Assembly (NCBI GenBank): GCA_031429105.1
Contig: JANOYV010000138.1
Location: forward strand, 62,001-126,000
Source: JAKFWF01 sp031429105
GTDB taxonomy: Bacteria > Pseudomonadota > Alphaproteobacteria > Rhizobiales > Hyphomicrobiaceae
Reading direction: 5' to 3'
DNA: 64,000 bases
Part shown: piece by piece, positions 8,726 to 17,028 of the stretch
Layout of the letters: each line of letters begins with the position of its first letter
How positions within the stretch are numbered: position 1 is the first letter of the stretch
Position numbers and translations under genes: made by a program
Notes under the pieces: model-generated
Databases searched by the model: none
The model's input: the letters and a program-made list of their open reading frames with translations, nothing else
Told to the model about the DNA's origin: nothing

Positions 8726-10477
8726 ATGACACGTAAGTCGTCGCCGGTTTTGGCCGTATTGCGCGAATTTACATCGGTTTACGCCACGATGTTCATGTTC
8801 AGCCTGTTCGGGCCGATCATGTACCTGGTTTCGCCGCTGTTCACCCAGCAAGTGATGGACCGGGTTGCGCTCAGCCGTAACGAAGCAACCCTGTGGGTGC
8901 TGACCGGCATCGCCATGGTGATCATGCTAATGTACGCAGCCCTCGATTATCTGCGCTCGCGCACGTTGCAGCGGGTCGGCGTGGCGATCGATGCACGGCT
9001 GACGGCTGTCGTCTTCGACGCGCTCAACCGTCAGCGCAATAACTCGGCCGGCGGCGCATCGGCGCAGCCGCTGAACGATATCAACGGTGTGCGTGATTTT
9101 CTGTCGGGCCCCATCATAGGGGCGACGTTCGACGCGTTCTGGTCACCAATCTTCATTGCCGTGATGTTTCTGGCGCATCCGGTGTTGGGCTACCTCGCGC
9201 TCATCATGGTCGTGTTCTCGGTTTTTCTGACCGTTCTAAATCAGTTGCTGGTTGCTGACAGCAGCCGCAGCGCTAGTCAGTGCTCAGTCAAGGCGAATGA
9301 GTTTGGCAGCGCGATTTTTCGCAACACCGAGCCGGTCGTCGCACTTGGTATGTTGCCGCGTGTAAAGGATGTCTGGTACCGGATGCATCATGCAGCGCTG
9401 GGTTGGCAGTCGGTTGCGAACAACCGCAGTCATGTCATCCAGGCGATTAACCGGTGCTTGCGTAACTCGCAGCCGATCATCATCTACGCCGTTGGTGCGT
9501 ACTTGTTCCTGCGCAACGAAGTCAGCTTGGCGACACTGATGGTCGCGATGATCGTGATGATGCGAGGCCTCGGGCCGATCGATCAAGTGATTTCAAGTTG
9601 GCGCAGTTTTGCCAATTTCCGGACGGCCGTCGAGCGGCTTGATGCCGTATTGCTGACTGCTGGCGAGAAGGCACGCACCGTATCGTTGCCGCGTCCAACC
9701 GGTGCGCTCGACGTGTCGCGCATCATTGGTGCTGCACCCGACTCCGAGAAACTTGTTATCAACGATGTATCGTTCAATGTGCCGAGCGGTCGCGTGCTTG
9801 GCGTGATCGGGCCAAGCGGCGCCGGTAAATCCTGCCTCGCTCGGTTTCTGGTCGGCCGCTGGCGTCCACGCCGTGGCAGCATTTCCATTGGCGATCATGA
9901 AATGGCGCACTGGAACGAGGATGATCTCGGCCAGTACATGGGCTACATGCCGCAGGATATTGAACTGTTGCCAGGCACCATTGCCGATAACATTTCGCGG
10001 TTCGATCCGACAGTTACGACGGCCTCCGAGAAGCTCGTCGCAGCAGCGGGGATGGCCGGTGTCACCGATCTCATCAAGGAGCTGCCACAGGGCTACAATA
10101 CGCGCGTCGGCGGTGTCGGCGGGCATGTGCTGTCAGGTGGGCAGCGGCAGCGGATCGCGCTGGCGCGGGCGGTGTATGACAATCCGTATTTAGTGGTGCT
10201 GGATGAGCCAAGTTCGAGCCTCGATGCAGCGGGCGAGCAAGCGCTGGGACTGGCACTAGAGCGCCTCAAGCAATCGGGTAGTGTCGTCGTTGTGATTACC
10301 CATAAGTTGAGCCTGCTGACGTACTGCGATGATGTGCTGGTGCTCAACGCCGGCACGGTTCAGGCCTTCGGTCCGCGTGGTCAGGTCGTTGACCGATTGT
10401 CGAAGTTGCGGCAGCCGAACTTGACCGTTGTAGAGGGCTCGGGTGCAGCCTCGGTAGAGACGAGGCAGTCGAAATGA
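8726..10477 (+). CDS. Type I secretion ABC transporter (PrtD/HlyB-type permease-ATPase)
   Basis: This 583-residue inner-membrane half-transporter is a fused permease and ATPase. It has an N-terminal six-helix membrane domain (residues 1-310) without a C39 peptidase extension, as in the PrtD subfamily. The C-terminal ATPase has Walker A GPSGAGKS near 362, a Q-loop (MPQDIEL), the signature LSGGQRQR near 469, Walker B (YLVVLDEPSSSLD) and the H-loop VITHK. The ATG at 8726 is preferred to a TTG two codons earlier. It overlaps the adaptor gene by ATGA. Together with a TolC-type channel it would export an unfolded protein straight to the outside. No RTX-type cargo or TolC gene is in the window. Confidence 0.92.
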   Translation: MTRKSSPVLAVLREFTSVYATMFMFSLFGPIMYLVSPLFTQQVMDRVALSRNEATLWVLTGIAMVIMLMYAALDYLRSRTLQRVGVAIDARLTAVVFDALNRQRNNSAGGASAQPLNDINGVRDFLSGPIIGATFDAFWSPIFIAVMFLAHPVLGYLALIMVVFSVFLTVLNQLLVADSSRSASQCSVKANEFGSAIFRNTEPVVALGMLPRVKDVWYRMHHAALGWQSVANNRSHVIQAINRCLRNSQPIIIYAVGAYLFLRNEVSLATLMVAMIVMMRGLGPIDQVISSWRSFANFRTAVERLDAVLLTAGEKARTVSLPRPTGALDVSRIIGAAPDSEKLVINDVSFNVPSGRVLGVIGPSGAGKSCLARFLVGRWRPRRGSISIGDHEMAHWNEDDLGQYMGYMPQDIELLPGTIADNISRFDPTVTTASEKLVAAAGMAGVTDLIKELPQGYNTRVGGVGGHVLSGGQRQRIALARAVYDNPYLVVLDEPSSSLDAAGEQALGLALERLKQSGSVVVVITHKLSLLTYCDDVLVLNAGTVQAFGPRGQVVDRLSKLRQPNLTVVEGSGAASVETRQSK

Positions 10478-11805
10478 TTGCTAAAAGTGATGATGTTGTC
10501 ATCGCGACGGCACCGACGCCGTCGGGTGACTACGCAACGACCGTCCGGCGTGGCTACGGCGTGATTTTTGGAACCTTGGCGATCCTCACGGCGTGGGCGG
10601 CACTGTTTCGTATCGATAGTGCCGTGGTGGCGCCCGGTGCTGTTTCGCTCGAAGCCAACCGCAAGACGGTGCAGCACCTCGAGGGTGGCATCGTCAGCGA
10701 GATCCTGGTGCGCGATGGCGATATCGTTCGGCAGGGCGACGTGATTTTGCGGCTAGACCCAACGCGGAGCGCGGCCAGCGAGGAACTCTATCGTAAACAG
10801 CAAGCGATCATGCTGGCGCTGGAGACGCGTTTGCAAGCACAGGTCAACCAACTCGACAGTTTGGTCTATCCGGCCGCGGTCAACGCCTTTGCCAACGATC
10901 CGATGGTGCGGGCTGCACAGGTCGACAATCAGCGGCAGTTCGAGAGTCGCCGCAACACCTACCTAAGTGCGTTGTCGGTTCTGGAAAGTCAGATCGCACA
11001 AGCGCAGAAGGATATGAGCCAAGCGCAATCCGATAAGCAGACCGTCGGGCAACAACTGGCATCCATTAACAAGGAATTGCCGCCGTTGCGCCGGTTGCTG
11101 GAACAGGGGCTCGTGCCGCTGCCGCGTGTGTTGACGCTCGAACGCCAGGAGCAGCAGCTTCAGGGGGCGTCGGCGAAATCGGATATCGATCTCGCGCGGG
11201 CGATCGAGCGCGTTTCAGAAATTGAATCGAAGCAAAAGCAACTGAAGCAGGAGTACGTTCAGGAAGCGGCCAACGCCATTCCCGATGTGCGCAAGCAGCT
11301 GAGCGACCTTGGCCAACAATTGGTGCTTGCGCGCGATACCTTGAAGCGCATCGATATTATTGCGCCAGTCAGTGGCACCGTACAACAATTGCGCATCTTT
11401 ACCGTCGGCGGCGTTGTCAAACCAGGCGAACCTGTTGTCGACGTCGTGCCGACCTCAGCCAAGCTCGTCGTGCGTGCAAGGGTTTCGACCGTCGATGTCG
11501 ACCGCCTGCGACCGGGGCTTCCCGTCGAAATTCGGATGCCGCAGTTCCAACGCTTTCAGAGTGAGACGATGCGCGGCGAAGTCAAAAGCATTTCGCGCGA
11601 TACGCTGCTGGACGAGACCAATCGGCAGCCATACTACGCGATGGAAGTAGAGGCTGATCGAGCTTCTATCCCGTCGGAGATCAGCGATAAACTGGTCGCC
11701 GGCATGACGACCGAAGTGATCGTGCCGACCGGCGAGCGCACCGTTCTGCAATTCCTATTCTCGCCGATGTTCAACCGGTTGGCGGTGGCATTGCGCGAGC
11801 GCTAA
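10474..11805 (+). CDS. HlyD-family periplasmic adaptor of the type I secretion system
   Basis: This 443-residue membrane fusion protein has a short cytosolic N-terminus and one membrane helix (residues 30-47). The first lipoyl half contains VQHLEGGIVSEILVRDGDIVRQGD near residue 66, then a long coiled-coil hairpin (110-270). The second lipoyl half is IIAPVSGTVQQL, followed by a beta-barrel with VVDVVPTSAKLVVRARV. Such adaptors bridge the ABC transporter to an outer-membrane TolC channel. It is translationally coupled to the ABC gene by ATGA and its 3' end overlaps the convergent sapC-like gene by 35 bases. Confidence 0.92.
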   Translation: MIAKSDDVVIATAPTPSGDYATTVRRGYGVIFGTLAILTAWAALFRIDSAVVAPGAVSLEANRKTVQHLEGGIVSEILVRDGDIVRQGDVILRLDPTRSAASEELYRKQQAIMLALETRLQAQVNQLDSLVYPAAVNAFANDPMVRAAQVDNQRQFESRRNTYLSALSVLESQIAQAQKDMSQAQSDKQTVGQQLASINKELPPLRRLLEQGLVPLPRVLTLERQEQQLQGASAKSDIDLARAIERVSEIESKQKQLKQEYVQEAANAIPDVRKQLSDLGQQLVLARDTLKRIDIIAPVSGTVQQLRIFTVGGVVKPGEPVVDVVPTSAKLVVRARVSTVDVDRLRPGLPVEIRMPQFQRFQSETMRGEVKSISRDTLLDETNRQPYYAMEVEADRASIPSEISDKLVAGMTTEVIVPTGERTVLQFLFSPMFNRLAVALRER

Positions 11806-12640
11806 GGAGCGCTGGGGTTTCCGGCAACCAAGCCGTTGAATCAGTTGCCCAGGCGACCGGGAACAATTCGCTGGTGTCGAGCCAGGGTAGAATAGATTCG
11901 AAGCCATAGGACTGCTCGGCAGTTGGCGTCGCTTCGACCGGATTGACGGGTCCGGCGGCGGCCGGTCGCAACTCGGACCGCAGATGCGTCTGCGAAAACG
12001 TCAAAACGGTCACGAGGTCGATGCTCGTGAAGCTTGTCCGCGTCATGGCTTCAAGCGTGTGGTTCTGAGCCATGGCAAAATCTCGCCGAGCAACAGTAAA
12101 CATCTGCGGCCAATCTGGCGTTTTGAGCGGCTCGGGCTCAGGAATCGCGGCCAGCACGCCTGCGACCAGCAACAAGTCGAGCGCTGGGGCGAGCCGCGCT
12201 TGGCCTTGTTCGATCGTCCGTAATCCTTCGTAGATCGATGCCAAGTCTTTTGATGGCAATCCTGCCTCGTCTTTGAAAGTCAGGCCGCGTGGCTTCGTTG
12301 GGCCAGGAGCAATGCGGGCGATTTCGGTATCGGTGATCGGGTCGCCGGTTGACGGTCCAGCCAATCGCAATGGAAAGCACCGCAGCGCGATTGGCGTGTA
12401 GGCCCCGCTCCACGCTCCGTTCGGGCTGACCAGTGCGCGCACCATCATGTCGCGCCGAACCAGGGCACCGATGACCGGGGTCGTGCCATCAAGCCGCACC
12501 GCAAGCGGGAAATAGTGGGACGCCAACAGCAACTCGCCATCGCTCAGCGGCACCCAGCCGATGGTATCGAGGTGGCTATAGGCCGTGTGGGCCGGCACAA
12601 TCGCTGTCGGCCAAGCGCTCAAGGTCGTGTACCTGATCAT
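11771..12640 (-). CDS. SapC-like protein 1
   Basis: This 289-residue protein has the SapC-family core in its first half: HLDTIGWVPLSDGELLL, then SHYFPLAVRLDGTTPVIGAL, and AYTPIALRCFPLRL. No signal peptide is visible. SapC was named from the Campylobacter fetus S-layer locus, where it neighbours type I secretion genes sapDEF; its molecular role is unknown. Here it is likewise beside a type I ABC transporter and adaptor. It overlaps the upstream second sapC-like gene by four bases (ATGA) and converges on the adaptor gene. I infer a cytosolic helper role for secretion or S-layer biogenesis. Confidence 0.72.
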   Translation of the reverse strand: MIRYTTLSAWPTAIVPAHTAYSHLDTIGWVPLSDGELLLASHYFPLAVRLDGTTPVIGALVRRDMMVRALVSPNGAWSGAYTPIALRCFPLRLAGPSTGDPITDTEIARIAPGPTKPRGLTFKDEAGLPSKDLASIYEGLRTIEQGQARLAPALDLLLVAGVLAAIPEPEPLKTPDWPQMFTVARRDFAMAQNHTLEAMTRTSFTSIDLVTVLTFSQTHLRSELRPAAAGPVNPVEATPTAEQSYGFESILPWLDTSELFPVAWATDSTAWLPETPALLSARAMPPPTG

Positions 12641-13458
12641 GGGGTGGCCTCCGTCGTTGCCAGTTCAGGTTGGTCGGTTGCGGCTGAATCGTTTGGCTGG
12701 CCCTTGAGGGCGGACCGAGCGTTGGCGAGTAAAATACCGGTGCGAAATAGCGAGACCCGGTGCAGGCCGATCAGGTCGGCGGCCACTAGTCCATGCACAC
12801 GCATTAACGGACTGAGCGCTCCGGTTGCGACCACGTCCTGCTTGACGATCCACAAATTGGGCACATCAAGGGTTTGGCCCTCAATGCCTTCGAAGTGGAG
12901 GGGCCAAGCCTCGAATAGGTCGGCTGCGGCCAGATGGCTGGCGATAGCGGCGGTCTGGGCAAACAATGTGGCGGCATTATCGAGCATGGTAATACGTTGT
13001 GCCGTCGCCTTGGTGGGGCGACCATCGGTAAAGCAGATCGGTGAGCCGATATCCGATGGCTCATCGGCAATAACGTGATCGATGAATTTTGGCATCGCGC
13101 CGTCTGCTGTGCCTGAAGGCGCGTACAAGAAGGGGTAGCTGCGGCACAGTATTGGCAGGAATGCCAAGGCCTTCTGACTGCCTATCGGATGTCCGCGGCC
13201 ATCCGCGATCAAAGAGCGCACGATAACCAGTTGATGGCGATCTGCCTGCTTGCGCCAGCAAATCGGAAAGTGCGCGGCATACCGAGGCGCCTCTTGCGCG
13301 GCAATCTCGATAACATTGCTATTGCGGACAGACGGATACGCCAGTGGCGAAAAAATCCGCTGTTTCAGCACATCGCCGGCGAGCGGGATCGGACGTTCGT
13401 AGTCCAAGTCTTGAGGCCTCCAACCTTGTGCGTGCCGAGATACTGAGTCTCGATCCAA
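12637..13458 (-). CDS. SapC-like protein 2
   Basis: This 273-residue SapC-family protein shows the family pattern APRYAAHFPICWRKQ, HQLVIVRSLIADGRG and LAFLPILCRSYPFLYAP, followed by a helical region with TMLDNAATLFAQTAAI. It resembles its downstream neighbour in layout but is clearly diverged, so the pair may form a heterodimer. It is first gene of a two-gene minus-strand unit. Only 69 bases separate its start from the divergent ParA-type gene frame. The tail is rich in Ala, Thr and Glu. No signal peptide is visible. Confidence 0.75.
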   Translation of the reverse strand: MDRDSVSRHAQGWRPQDLDYERPIPLAGDVLKQRIFSPLAYPSVRNSNVIEIAAQEAPRYAAHFPICWRKQADRHQLVIVRSLIADGRGHPIGSQKALAFLPILCRSYPFLYAPSGTADGAMPKFIDHVIADEPSDIGSPICFTDGRPTKATAQRITMLDNAATLFAQTAAIASHLAAADLFEAWPLHFEGIEGQTLDVPNLWIVKQDVVATGALSPLMRVHGLVAADLIGLHRVSLFRTGILLANARSALKGQPNDSAATDQPELATTEATP

Positions 13459-13590
13459 TTGAACCGATATTTCATGTGGCGGACAATCGGCCGCCGCAAC
13501 TAAGTACTACGCAGCACCCTGCAAATTGTGATAAACTCCAAAGATAGTTTTAGGCAAATTTCGCGGACTGTAGGGGAGGCTGCAAAGCCG

Positions 13591-14547
13591 GTGTCTATTA
13601 ATATCGCCATCGCCAACCATAAAGGCGGGGTAGGCAAGTCTACCAGCACAATGATGGTTGCCGAAGGCCTGGCACTGTTTCACGGGGCGAGAGTCCTCGT
13701 GCTGGATCTCGATCCACAAGGCATGTTGAGCCGCATGATGCTGAGTGGCACGGCGCTCGATGCGGCCGCCCGCGAACGGCGAACGATGATCGATTTGATG
13801 CGCGGCTATGTTGCGGGTCAACAAGGCGCGCTGCCATATTTCATTGTGCCAAAAGTCAGCGATATCACGGAACTGCGGCAAGCGCGCGACGAACGTCGCG
13901 TTGATTTGGTGCCGTCTCATCCGCAATCGCTAAACCAGTTCCGCCAGGCCGAGGATGCGTTGCGACTACACTTTAGCAATCGACGGACCGATCTGGAATT
14001 CGCCCGCCTACTGCACCCCGATCTCAGTCGGATCGCTGGCTACTACGATGTCGTATTGTTTGATTGTGCCGCTGGCATCCAGCCGACCTCTCTGGCTGCA
14101 CTCCGCGTCAGTTCAATTGTCTTGGCTCCAACCATGCTGGAGCGAAACTCGATCAATGCGATGGTCGATTTCCTGCGAATTATTCTCGACACGGACCTGG
14201 GCGTCGAGGGCAAAGTCCCGCAGCAGGTTTTTGTGTTACTGACAATGTTCATGCGCTCGAACCCGGCTCAGCAAATGTTGCTGGATACGATCCAGCGCGG
14301 CATACCCGGGCTGAATGCGATCACGAACGCCATTTCACATTCCACGGCGATCCAGAGAGCAGTGCTGCATCCAGGCGAAGGCGCATCGAGGTTAGCGCGC
14401 GAGAAGTACGGAGCTTCCTTCACGGAGTGGCAGCAGTTGGCGGGTTCGATCGAGAGCCTCGTGCAGGCGACGCTGCGGTTGCGACAATCGAACGCCGGTA
14501 CCGTGGGTAACTCCGCACGGCTTACCGTGCCCATCAGGGCGGCTTGA
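13591..14547 (+). CDS. ParA/MinD-type ATPase associated with the secretion locus
   Basis: This is a 318-residue P-loop ATPase with the deviant Walker A KGGVGKST at residues 11-18, the A' motif LVLDLDPQG and a Walker B-like DVVLFDCAAG. It therefore belongs to the ParA/Soj group, which forms nucleotide-dependent dimers that place cargo on the nucleoid or membrane. The GTG at 13591 follows AGGGGAGG with an 11-base spacer; an in-frame GTG at 13528 gives a 21-residue longer product but has no ribosome site. No parB or parS partner is present. In this context it may position the secretion or glycan machinery in the cell (inference). Confidence 0.82.
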   Translation: MSINIAIANHKGGVGKSTSTMMVAEGLALFHGARVLVLDLDPQGMLSRMMLSGTALDAAARERRTMIDLMRGYVAGQQGALPYFIVPKVSDITELRQARDERRVDLVPSHPQSLNQFRQAEDALRLHFSNRRTDLEFARLLHPDLSRIAGYYDVVLFDCAAGIQPTSLAALRVSSIVLAPTMLERNSINAMVDFLRIILDTDLGVEGKVPQQVFVLLTMFMRSNPAQQMLLDTIQRGIPGLNAITNAISHSTAIQRAVLHPGEGASRLAREKYGASFTEWQQLAGSIESLVQATLRLRQSNAGTVGNSARLTVPIRAA

Positions 14548-14563
14548 AGGCAGCGGGCGTTGT

Positions 14564-14926
14564 TCAGGCCAACGCTAGGCGGACGCGACTGCGGATCTGC
14601 TCGAGCGAGAACGGCTTGGAGATGAACTGCACGCCTTGTGCCGTCAGCCCTCCGGCACGCGCCATTTCGCTTTGCAGGCCCGACATGATGATGATTTTCA
14701 AAGCCGGATAAAGTGCTAGTAGCTGGCCTGCGAGTGCGATCCCATCGACGCCTGGCATTTGCACATCAGTGACTAGAATATCGAACGGCACCGATGCTGC
14801 CCGCGCCAGATCAAAGGCTTCCTGGCCATCGTGAGCGGTGGTGACCGTGTGTCCATCGGCACCCAATGATCGGCTCACAAGATCGCGCATGGCGGCATCA
14901 TCGTCGGCCAACAGTACGCGTGCCAT
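14564..14926 (-). CDS. cpdR: CpdR-like single-domain response regulator
   Basis: This 120-residue stand-alone receiver has the acidic pair Asp9/Asp10, phospho-acceptor Asp54 in DILVTDVQMPGVDG, Ser82 (MSG) and Lys104 (ISKPF), with no output domain. The wording DxxMPGxDGIALA and SKPF close to the C-terminus is what I know from alphaproteobacterial CpdR, the receiver that, when unphosphorylated, primes ClpXP for cell-cycle proteolysis. The closeness to hpt also fits Rhodospirillales. The symbol is my best reading; a generic CheY-like receiver cannot be excluded. A TCGAAAGGAGACGCC ribosome site precedes the ATG. Confidence 0.7.
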   Translation of the reverse strand: MARVLLADDDAAMRDLVSRSLGADGHTVTTAHDGQEAFDLARAASVPFDILVTDVQMPGVDGIALAGQLLALYPALKIIIMSGLQSEMARAGGLTAQGVQFISKPFSLEQIRSRVRLALA

Positions 14927-14962
14927 GGCGTCTCCTTTCGATTGCAGGCTGCGAGCGCACTC

Positions 14963-15496
14963 TCAATCATGCACGACTTGACCGACGAACGGCAACTCAC
15001 GATAGCGATGCCCCACATCCATGCCGTAACCGACGACAAAGACTTCTGGGCAGTCAAATGCCTTAAAGTCGGCGGTTATATCGACCGCGCGCCGATGTCC
15101 CTTATCGAGAAGGACGCAGGTCATGATGCGGGCAGCCCCGCGTGCGGCCACCAGATCCTTGGCAAAGGCCAGTGTCCGGCCCGATTCCAGAATATCGTCG
15201 ACGAGCAGCACGTTGCGACCGTTAACGTCGCTTTCGATGTCGCGCAGAATGTCGACCACGCCAGATGATTTGGTGCTTTTGCGATAGCTCGACAGCGTCA
15301 TAAAATCGACCTCGGGGGACAGGCCCGCCCGATGGAGCGCACGGATCAAGTCGGCGGCAAACACAAAACTGCCCTTCAGGATCGCGACCACGATCAGCGG
15401 GGATGCCTTGGTCTCGGCGATCTCAAGTGCCAACGCTTCAATGCGTTCAGCGATCATTGCGGGCGAAAATATAACTTCGATTCGACCTTCGCTCAT
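14963..15496 (-). CDS. hpt: Hypoxanthine phosphoribosyltransferase
   Basis: This 177-residue type I phosphoribosyltransferase salvages 6-oxopurines (hypoxanthine, possibly guanine) by transfer from PRPP in the cytosol. The PRPP loop is VLLVDDILESGRTLAFA, with the acidic pair followed by ESGRT. VVAILKGSFVFAADLIRAL is the pyrophosphate-binding loop and EVFVVGYGMDVGHRYRELPFVG is the C-terminal purine-contact segment. The length matches the family. It lies 36 bases upstream of the cpdR-like gene on the same strand. Confidence 0.93.
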   Translation of the reverse strand: MSEGRIEVIFSPAMIAERIEALALEIAETKASPLIVVAILKGSFVFAADLIRALHRAGLSPEVDFMTLSSYRKSTKSSGVVDILRDIESDVNGRNVLLVDDILESGRTLAFAKDLVAARGAARIMTCVLLDKGHRRAVDITADFKAFDCPEVFVVGYGMDVGHRYRELPFVGQVVHD

Positions 15497-15834
15497 GGTG
15501 CGTCTTGGCCTCCTGGCAATTGAGTCGCTGTCTAGGTATCGGACGATTGCGGCAGCGGTGCAATGTCTTGAGACAACAGCTGAGTGCCGCGGCTCCTCGG
15601 CGCCAATACTGTTGAAAAGTGCGGCAAATGATGCCCTTAAGAGCGCAAGAGGGTCGTCATTCCGTCATATTGCATCGCAAGGAAACCTGTAAGAAACACA
15701 AGGTATCCGGGTTCGCATCGACTTTGAGTCGGACAAGGGGGCGGGACAACGTTGTTTCGGCCTGATTTCGCCTGCGGGCAACTGATTGGCAACGGTATGG
15801 ACCAAGTTTTAAAGCGAAGGCTGCGGGTGGGGAA
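15497..15834. other. Intergenic region upstream of the tol block, no gene seen
   Basis: These 338 bases lie between divergent hpt and tolQ and should contain both promoters. No open frame has a ribosome site and recognisable content. The ybgC thioesterase gene that often opens a tol operon is not here. A GTGGGGA ribosome site lies directly before tolQ. Confidence 0.5.
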
Positions 15835-16536
15835 ATGGGTGAAGGCTTGAAGACTGCGGGCGGCGTGGGAACGACGGCGTTTCTCGATCTGTTCCTGTCG
15901 GCACATATCGTCGTGAAAATTGTGATGGTTGGGCTGTTGCTGGCATCGGTGTGGTCTTGGGCGATCATCGTCGAGAAGTTGATATCCTTTCGCCGCGCAC
16001 GCTCTGAAGCCGACAAGTTCGAGCAGCTGTTCTGGTCGGGCCAATCGCTTGAGGAGCTCTACACGGGCTTGTCACGTGGCAATACGATAGCGATGGCAGC
16101 GTTATTTGTTGCAGCCATGCGCGAGTGGAAGCGCTCGGTCGAGGGCAATATTCGGGCGCTGGGCGGCATTCAGATGCGCGTCGAAAAGGTGATGGATGTC
16201 ACCATCAGCCGCGAAATGGAGCGGCTTGAGCGGCGCTTGTTGTTCCTGGCGACGGTTGGCTCGACAGCCCCGTTCGTCGGTCTGTTCGGCACGGTCTGGG
16301 GCATCATGACGAGTTTCCAGTCGATTGCGATCTCGAAGAACACGAGCTTGGCGGTGGTGGCACCAGGTATTGCCGAAGCACTGTTTGCAACCGCAATCGG
16401 GCTGGTTGCGGCCATTCCAGCGGTCGTATTCTACAATAAGTTTTCGGCGGACGCCTCTCGCCTCGGCCAGCGACTCGAAGCCTTTGCCGACGAGTTTTCG
16501 GCCATAGTTTCACGCCAGATTGATGTTCGGAGCTAG
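15835..16536 (+). CDS. tolQ: Tol-Pal system protein TolQ
   Basis: This 233-residue inner-membrane protein is the proton-channel subunit of the Tol-Pal machine that constricts the outer membrane during division. It has three membrane segments (near residues 20-45, 135-160 and 170-195). The family signature ATVGSTAPFVGLFGTVWGIMTSFQ spans the second, and GIAEALFATAIGLVAAIPAVVFYNKF the third. It opens the operon tolQ-tolR-tolA-tolB; only nine bases separate it from tolR. Confidence 0.95.
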   Translation: MGEGLKTAGGVGTTAFLDLFLSAHIVVKIVMVGLLLASVWSWAIIVEKLISFRRARSEADKFEQLFWSGQSLEELYTGLSRGNTIAMAALFVAAMREWKRSVEGNIRALGGIQMRVEKVMDVTISREMERLERRLLFLATVGSTAPFVGLFGTVWGIMTSFQSIAISKNTSLAVVAPGIAEALFATAIGLVAAIPAVVFYNKFSADASRLGQRLEAFADEFSAIVSRQIDVRS

Positions 16537-16545
16537 GATATAGCC

Positions 16546-17019
16546 ATGGGTGCCAGTATCAAAGCCGCCGGCGGTGGCGGGCGTAAACGGCGCACCAAAC
16601 GTCACGCGCCAATGAGCGAAATCAACGTCACACCGTTCGTTGACGTCATGCTTGTGCTGTTGATCATCTTCATGGTGGCGGCCCCCCTGATGACTGGTGG
16701 CGTGCCGCTTGATCTGCCGCAGGCCAAAGGCAAACAGCTCGATAGCCAGAACAAGGAGCCGGTCGTCGTCTCGATTGCCAAGGACGGGAAAATCTATCTG
16801 GGCCAGCAAGACAAGGATACGATCAAGATCGAAGAATTGGGCGACAAGCTGAAAGCGATCATGAAGGCGCGCGGGCCGGACGCTGCCAACGAAGAAGCGA
16901 TCTTCGTGCGCGGCGATCGCACCGTCGACTACGGCACGGTGGCCCGGGTGATGTCGCGGATCAAGGAAGCCGGGTTCCGCAAGTTGTCGCTCGTCACCGA
17001 GACGGAAGCAGGAGGCTAG
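16546..17019 (+). CDS. tolR: Tol-Pal system protein TolR
   Basis: This 157-residue ExbD/TolR-family protein has one N-terminal membrane helix carrying the essential Asp in INVTPFVDVMLVLLIIFMV, and a periplasmic domain ending GFRKLSLVTETE. It partners TolQ in converting the proton gradient into motion of TolA. The length is normal for alphaproteobacteria. Nine bases separate it from tolA. Confidence 0.95.
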   Translation: MGASIKAAGGGGRKRRTKRHAPMSEINVTPFVDVMLVLLIIFMVAAPLMTGGVPLDLPQAKGKQLDSQNKEPVVVSIAKDGKIYLGQQDKDTIKIEELGDKLKAIMKARGPDAANEEAIFVRGDRTVDYGTVARVMSRIKEAGFRKLSLVTETEAGG

Positions 17020-17028
17020 GCGAACACC

